From DAOTYE01 sp034434915 (GTDB lineage Bacteria; Chloroflexota; Dehalococcoidia; Dehalococcoidales; RBG-16-60-22), in contig DAOTYE010000004.1 in assembly GCA_034434915.1 (NCBI GenBank), positions 35,323 through 99,322 on the forward strand: a stretch of 64,000 nt of DNA. Reading direction: 5' to 3'. Below, piece after piece: positions 60,867-64,000 of the stretch (position 1 is the first letter of the stretch; every line of letters begins with the position of its first letter). The notes below the pieces were generated by a model. That model did not search any database and was not told the DNA's origin. It worked only from the letters and a program-made list of their open reading frames with translations. Made by a program: the position numbers and the translations under genes.

Positions 60867-61264
60867 TATTCACCTCCGCTGATGGGCTTAACCTCAGCTT
60901 CAGGCGTAGCTTTAGCTTTTGATTCAGCAATCAGGACCATCATTAGCCAGATTATTGTCACGGTTACAGCCATGGCTACGCCAATTGTCGCCATCTCGTG
61001 AAGCATTGGCGCTACATTCGCCGGATTCTCCATTGCTGTCAAGAAGGGAGGCCAGGGGACAACTTCACCATGCCATACATGCTCCAATACCAGCAGTATA
61101 GTTCCGCCCCATAACAGCTTATTCAGCCAACTCAATCTCCGGCTCCAACTCAATCCTTCTTCTCCGGCCTTTTCCCCAGGAGCTTTCTTCTCTTTACCCT
61201 CCATAATTTTCTGCACAACCGTGGTTACAATTGCCTCACCCGCAGGTACCAGAAAACAAGCCAC
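60866..61264 (-). CDS. Small membrane protein with LWGGT...EHV motif, unknown
   Basis: 132 residues. N-terminal hydrophobic MACFLVPAGEAIVTTVV, a charged loop (KEKKAPGEKAGEEG), then LWGGTILLVLEHVWHGE (51-67) with Glu61, His62, His65, Glu67, and a third helix with HEMATIGVAMAVTVT. Charged tail. Shares the motif with the following gene. Found between a small soluble ORF and the metal ABC transporter genes, suggesting a metal-related membrane role. Family not recognised. Confidence 0.75.
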   Translation of the reverse strand: MACFLVPAGEAIVTTVVQKIMEGKEKKAPGEKAGEEGLSWSRRLSWLNKLLWGGTILLVLEHVWHGEVVPWPPFLTAMENPANVAPMLHEMATIGVAMAVTVTIIWLMMVLIAESKAKATPEAEVKPISGGE

Positions 61265-61300
61265 GTCTCTTTTCCTCCTTTTTTGACAGGTGCAATAAAA

Positions 61301-61492
61301 TCAGTCAGATGTGCTGTCTTTTGCTACTGCCTGTGAACAAATAGCTAACAATGCCATTGCAAAAGCTTCCATTCTGTTTATATCAGGCCAACCCATGACC
61401 GGGCGAAATCCACAGGCCGTCTCAATGAACAGCATCACTTCACCGGTTTCCTTTGATACTTTAACTTGGAGATTGGCTAACTTAGTTTGCAT
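61301..61492 (-). CDS. Small protein, unknown, first in the metal operon
   Basis: 63 residues: MQTKLANLQVKVSKETGEVM, then FIETACGFRPVMGWPDINRM. It is soluble and has single Cys residues at about 27 and 52. GGGACTGG precedes the ATG. It lies directly downstream of tandem operator-like sites and 36 bases before the 132-aa gene, so is probably the first gene of the operon. Confidence 0.6.
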   Translation of the reverse strand: MQTKLANLQVKVSKETGEVMLFIETACGFRPVMGWPDINRMEAFAMALLAICSQAVAKDSTSD

Positions 61493-61509
61493 CCAGTCCC
61501 TGAATCAGT

Positions 61510-61541
61510 TTGCAGTTTGTAGCAAGTGCACTCAGTTGCAA
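61510..61541 (-). promoter_or_regulatory. Tandem Zur/Fur-box-like operators
   Basis: Two contiguous 16-base sites: TTGCA-GTTTGT-AGCAA (61510-61525) and GTGCA-CTCAGT-TGCAA (61526-61541). Each matches the palindrome TTGCA-N6-TGCAA found over the fur promoter with one mismatch. They lie 18-49 bases upstream of the first gene of the metal operon. Confidence 0.7.
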
Positions 61542-61567
61542 TGACTGGGCAAAAAATATATACTCCC

Positions 61568-61984
61568 TCATCTGCCCTTTTCCCCGCAGCTCTTACAGAG
61601 CCCGGTGATGACAATGTGCTTCAAGTCAACATGAAAGCCGTACCTTCTGGCTAAGGAATCTTTGACTGAGGCGAAGAAGTCTTCATCAAGGTCAATGGTC
61701 ACGCCGCACTTACGGCACACCAGGTGATGGTGGTGTCCTTCCTCATCATGATGGTAGATGGCGTGGTCACCCAGCTCGCTTCTATATACACTGCCTGCTT
61801 TTTCCAGAAGGTCCAGAGTGCGGTAAATGGTTGACTTATTGACCCCGGGCATTTTGGTCTGGACATATGAGATTATTTCCTCAGCAGTCAGATGTCCTTT
61901 TGCTTGGTGAATAACATCCGCAATCAGCATCCGCTGGGGCGTTAGCTTGAATCCTTTTTCTTTTAATGCGGTGAGACAACTCAT
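61568..61984 (-). CDS. Fur-family metal-responsive regulator (probably Zur)
   Basis: 138 residues from the ATG at 61984; a TTG at 62005 lies inside the operator. Winged helix with LTPQRMLIADVI and NKSTIYRTLDLLEKAGSV, then the metal site YHHDEEGHHHHLVCRKCG (H and C ligands), FHVDLKHIVITGLCKSCG. The two CxxC pairs give the structural zinc site. Adjacent metal uptake genes favour Zur. Likely autoregulated and represses the operon when metal is sufficient. Confidence 0.93.
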   Translation of the reverse strand: MSCLTALKEKGFKLTPQRMLIADVIHQAKGHLTAEEIISYVQTKMPGVNKSTIYRTLDLLEKAGSVYRSELGDHAIYHHDEEGHHHHLVCRKCGVTIDLDEDFFASVKDSLARRYGFHVDLKHIVITGLCKSCGEKGR

Positions 61985-61989
61985 TGCTT

Positions 61990-62033
61990 TTGCACCTGGT
62001 TGCAATTATATAGCCGGCTTTTGTCGTTGTCAA
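61990..62033 (-). promoter_or_regulatory. fur promoter with overlapping operator
   Basis: Minus strand TTGACA (62033-62028), 17 bases, TATAAT (62010-62005), both perfect. TTGCA-CCTGGT-TGCAA (61990-62005), a perfect palindrome in its arms, overlaps the -10 by one base and covers the start point, which would give repression. Confidence 0.8.
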
Positions 62034-62274
62034 TCCTCGCCTATTGTGATGTCTGATTGCGCTCTCTGAAGGCAGACGCGGAGCCACATCCTGGAAGACG
62101 TTTACAAAAGGGAGCGTTAGTATTCCATCAGTTCTGGGCAGGCATTGTGCGGGGCTTACCTTTGTGCTTGATTTTCAGTCCTGGCAGTACGTCACGAAAT
62201 CACTGAACGAGAATTTAGGTCTTTAAAAAGGCGTATTAGATTCATTCAAAGCTGATTAAAGGTAATATTTATTA

Positions 62275-63834
62275 TTACTGTGGTGGGCCGTCATGTACAA
62301 AAGGTAAAACTCCTACCGTCTCCGCCGGCGCATTGTCCGGCGGTATCGGGATTGTGTAGATCACCTTCATCTCTGAATCATCTACCTCAATCCGGTCAAC
62401 AAAGGACTTCAGGAAAACCTTCTGCTCGACGATTGACGACTCCTCAAGCAGCTTCTTAAGGTCCTGCACGTATTCTTTCACTACCGACGGGTCGGCAAGC
62501 TCGATTTTCTGGCATTTAAGCGCTTCTTCCGCCTCCGCTTTAGCCTTCTGCAGTTGCTCTTTCTTTTCGAATAGCGCCTTTATCCTTGGAGCAAGTTCGC
62601 CACCTTTAAATTCTCCAGTCTCTAAGGCATCGTAGAGCTTCCCCAGCCGGCTGTCAACGTCGGCCATCTCGGCATTAATGATGTCAATCCTGTCCTGCTC
62701 ATCGTGGCATTGTTGAGCCAGTTCCTCGTTCGTAATTCGGACCACGTCCTCCAGGTTATCCTCGGTGAGGATATACTGCTTTATTTTATCGACGACAAAA
62801 TTCTCTATCCTGTCTTTGGGCAGTAGCGGGGTTGTGCACAGCCCGCGTCCTCTCCTCCGGGCATTGCCGCACATATAGTAGAAGAATTTCCCCGACTTCA
62901 CGGCGTGCCCGATCATGGCGGCGTTGCAGTTCTTGCAGCGCATAAGCCCGCTGAGGATATATTCACTATGGACTACTCTCGGGTGAGTGATTTTAGGAGC
63001 TCTTGTCCCCAGCGTCTTCTGCACCTTTTCAAAGGTTTCCCGGTCGATAATCGGTGTCCAGGCATTCTCCACCCGGATAGGTGGCAGGTCGTTGTTTATT
63101 TTCCGCAGTTTCTGCCTGTCCCATATTAGCACGCCGGTGTATGCCTCGTTCTTGAGGACCTTGTGCACCGCCGTTTTGCTCCACTGGTTCTTTTTCCGGG
63201 TGATAAGTCCATCCTGGTTCAGTCCTCTGGCAATCTCTAACAGCCCTTTACCAGCCAAGCACTCTTTGAATATCCTCTCTACAATTGGCGCCGTTGCCGG
63301 GTCAGGCTCAAGCTTCACCCTAGAAACACTTCCGTCCTGAACCTTTACTCTCCGGTAACCATAGGGCGGCGGCCCGCCGGGGTAGAAGCCTCTGGAGGCA
63401 CTCTCCCTCATTCCCCTGGTCACATCCTGAGACAGGTTAGCCGAGTAGAACTCGTCAATAACTTCGATGATTCCTTCGAGCAGTCTCCCTGAGGGGGTGT
63501 CTTCCAGTGGCTCATTGATGGAGATCACCTGAATGCCTTGTTTTCTGAGCAGGGATTTGTAGATTATGGAGTCTTCCCTGTTACGGGCGAACCGCGACAG
63601 CTTCCAGACAAGAATTGCCTCGAAGGGAGCCGGTTTTTGCCTCGCGGTGGCAATCATCTGCTTGAAGCCCGGCCTGTCGATTGACCGCCCGCTCTCTGCC
63701 TCATCAACGTACTCTTTAAACACAACGTGTCCATTGCGTGAGGCGTACTCCCTCAGCGCCTTGAGCTGGGCTGAGATGGAGAGGTCGATGTCTTGCTTTT
63801 CTGATGATACCCGAGCATAAATCGCTACTTTCAT
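62275..63834 (-). CDS. Large serine recombinase (integrase/resolvase type)
   Basis: 519 residues. N-terminal resolvase domain with the catalytic serine at S10 (YARVSSEKQ), LVWKLSRFARNRED and SANLSQDVTRGMRES; then the recombinase domain (GYRRVKV, KTAVHKVLKNEAYTG), a zinc ribbon (CKNCNAAM...CTTPLL), and a C-terminal coiled coil (about 380-465). Such enzymes integrate phages, ICEs or small elements. No other mobile genes are in the window because the contig ends just upstream; whether it is part of a larger element is unknown. Confidence 0.92.
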   Translation of the reverse strand: MKVAIYARVSSEKQDIDLSISAQLKALREYASRNGHVVFKEYVDEAESGRSIDRPGFKQMIATARQKPAPFEAILVWKLSRFARNREDSIIYKSLLRKQGIQVISINEPLEDTPSGRLLEGIIEVIDEFYSANLSQDVTRGMRESASRGFYPGGPPPYGYRRVKVQDGSVSRVKLEPDPATAPIVERIFKECLAGKGLLEIARGLNQDGLITRKKNQWSKTAVHKVLKNEAYTGVLIWDRQKLRKINNDLPPIRVENAWTPIIDRETFEKVQKTLGTRAPKITHPRVVHSEYILSGLMRCKNCNAAMIGHAVKSGKFFYYMCGNARRRGRGLCTTPLLPKDRIENFVVDKIKQYILTEDNLEDVVRITNEELAQQCHDEQDRIDIINAEMADVDSRLGKLYDALETGEFKGGELAPRIKALFEKKEQLQKAKAEAEEALKCQKIELADPSVVKEYVQDLKKLLEESSIVEQKVFLKSFVDRIEVDDSEMKVIYTIPIPPDNAPAETVGVLPFVHDGPPQ

Positions 63835-63974
63835 ATGAGTCTCCTTTCATGGTATTTGTTGTCCTAGCCCATCAGCTTATATACACAGACGACCTTGTAT
63901 CCAGATTGGTCAGACTATCAATTTGTTTCTGGAGTAAATGCGAATCTTTAGCGCGTACGGCAACCAGAATCACC

Positions 63975-64000
63975 CTGTCTCTTATACACATCTCCGAGCG
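63975..64000 (+). other. Nextera transposon adapter sequence (artefact)
   Basis: The last bases are CTGTCTCTTATACACATCT (63975-63993), the 19-bp Tn5 mosaic end, followed by CCGAGC, the start of the Nextera read-2 adapter. This is library sequence, not genome. The natural sequence ends at about 63974. Confidence 0.97.

Noticed and set aside
1..64000. CRISPR array, rRNA operon, toxin-antitoxin or secondary-metabolite cluster
   Set aside because: No regularly spaced repeats, rRNA segments or matching gene sets were seen on either strand.

Overview
The window is a 64 kb bacterial chromosome fragment of moderately high GC with dense, mostly short operons on both strands. It starts inside a gene and ends in sequencing-adapter sequence, so it is one whole draft contig or a contig end. 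Gene content suggests an anaerobic Chloroflexota bacterium, most likely class Dehalococcoidia: two acyl-CoA dehydrogenases, EtfAB, a thiolase/DUF35/MaoC set, a fused FAD/Fe-S (GlcD-HdrD type) oxidoreductase with a Met-rich tail, rubrerythrin, a four-cysteine insert in EF-Tu, and no outer-membrane or flagellar genes. That placement is inference; no rRNA is present.

Layout. 1-2.1 kb: ABC-2 export module. 2.2-14.5 kb: EF-G-like GTPase, nadE, FmdB, DUF763, HemL-like aminotransferase, HAD phosphatases, DUF72, small membrane proteins, a TGS GTPase and uvrC. 14.7-23.6 kb: xer recombinase, pcm, nitroreductase, SpoIIM family, recA-recX, then rny-ymdB-PHP-plsY. 23.8-34 kb: acyl-CoA metabolism (thiolase, DUF35, MaoC, two ACADs, sirtuin, EtfBA, amidohydrolase) with plsC-ispH in the middle. 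34-36.5 kb: yceD-rpmF-fabD-fabG. 36.5-40.1 kb: a secreted protein behind an attenuator-like leader, then the purine-salvage run hpt-ade-PRTase. 40.4-45.4 kb: tRNA-Thr-tuf-rpmG-secE-nusG-rplK-(TIGR04076-like)-rplA-[L10 leader]-rplJ-rplL. 45.6-48.6 kb: lipoprotein, YifB/ComM and a PAP2-like protein. 48.7-52.5 kb: ArsR, a zinc ribbon and the large FAD/Fe-S oxidoreductase. 53-57 kb: nitroreductase, small membrane proteins, a zinc-ribbon/Pro-rich/OB protein, a broken PerR-type regulator and rubrerythrin. 57.4-62 kb: a Fur-family (probably Zur) regulator and a seven-gene metal-uptake operon. 62.3-63.8 kb: a serine recombinase, the only clear mobile-element gene.

The most interesting content is regulatory. 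(i) The Fur-family gene and the metal operon share a TTGCA-N6-TGCAA operator, single over the fur promoter and tandem in front of the operon. The operon includes two unrecognised small membrane proteins that share an LWG[AG]T...[ED]HV motif. (ii) A perfect promoter and a 21-bp palindrome survive in front of a frameshifted, truncated PerR-like gene, directly upstream of rubrerythrin. (iii) A consensus promoter drives a ~135-nt structured leader ending in an intrinsic terminator that runs into the ribosome binding site of a small exported protein, which is a candidate riboswitch or attenuator. (iv) A TIGR04076-like gene sits inside the otherwise conserved rplK-rplA pair. The last ~26 bases are Nextera transposon adapter and should be trimmed.
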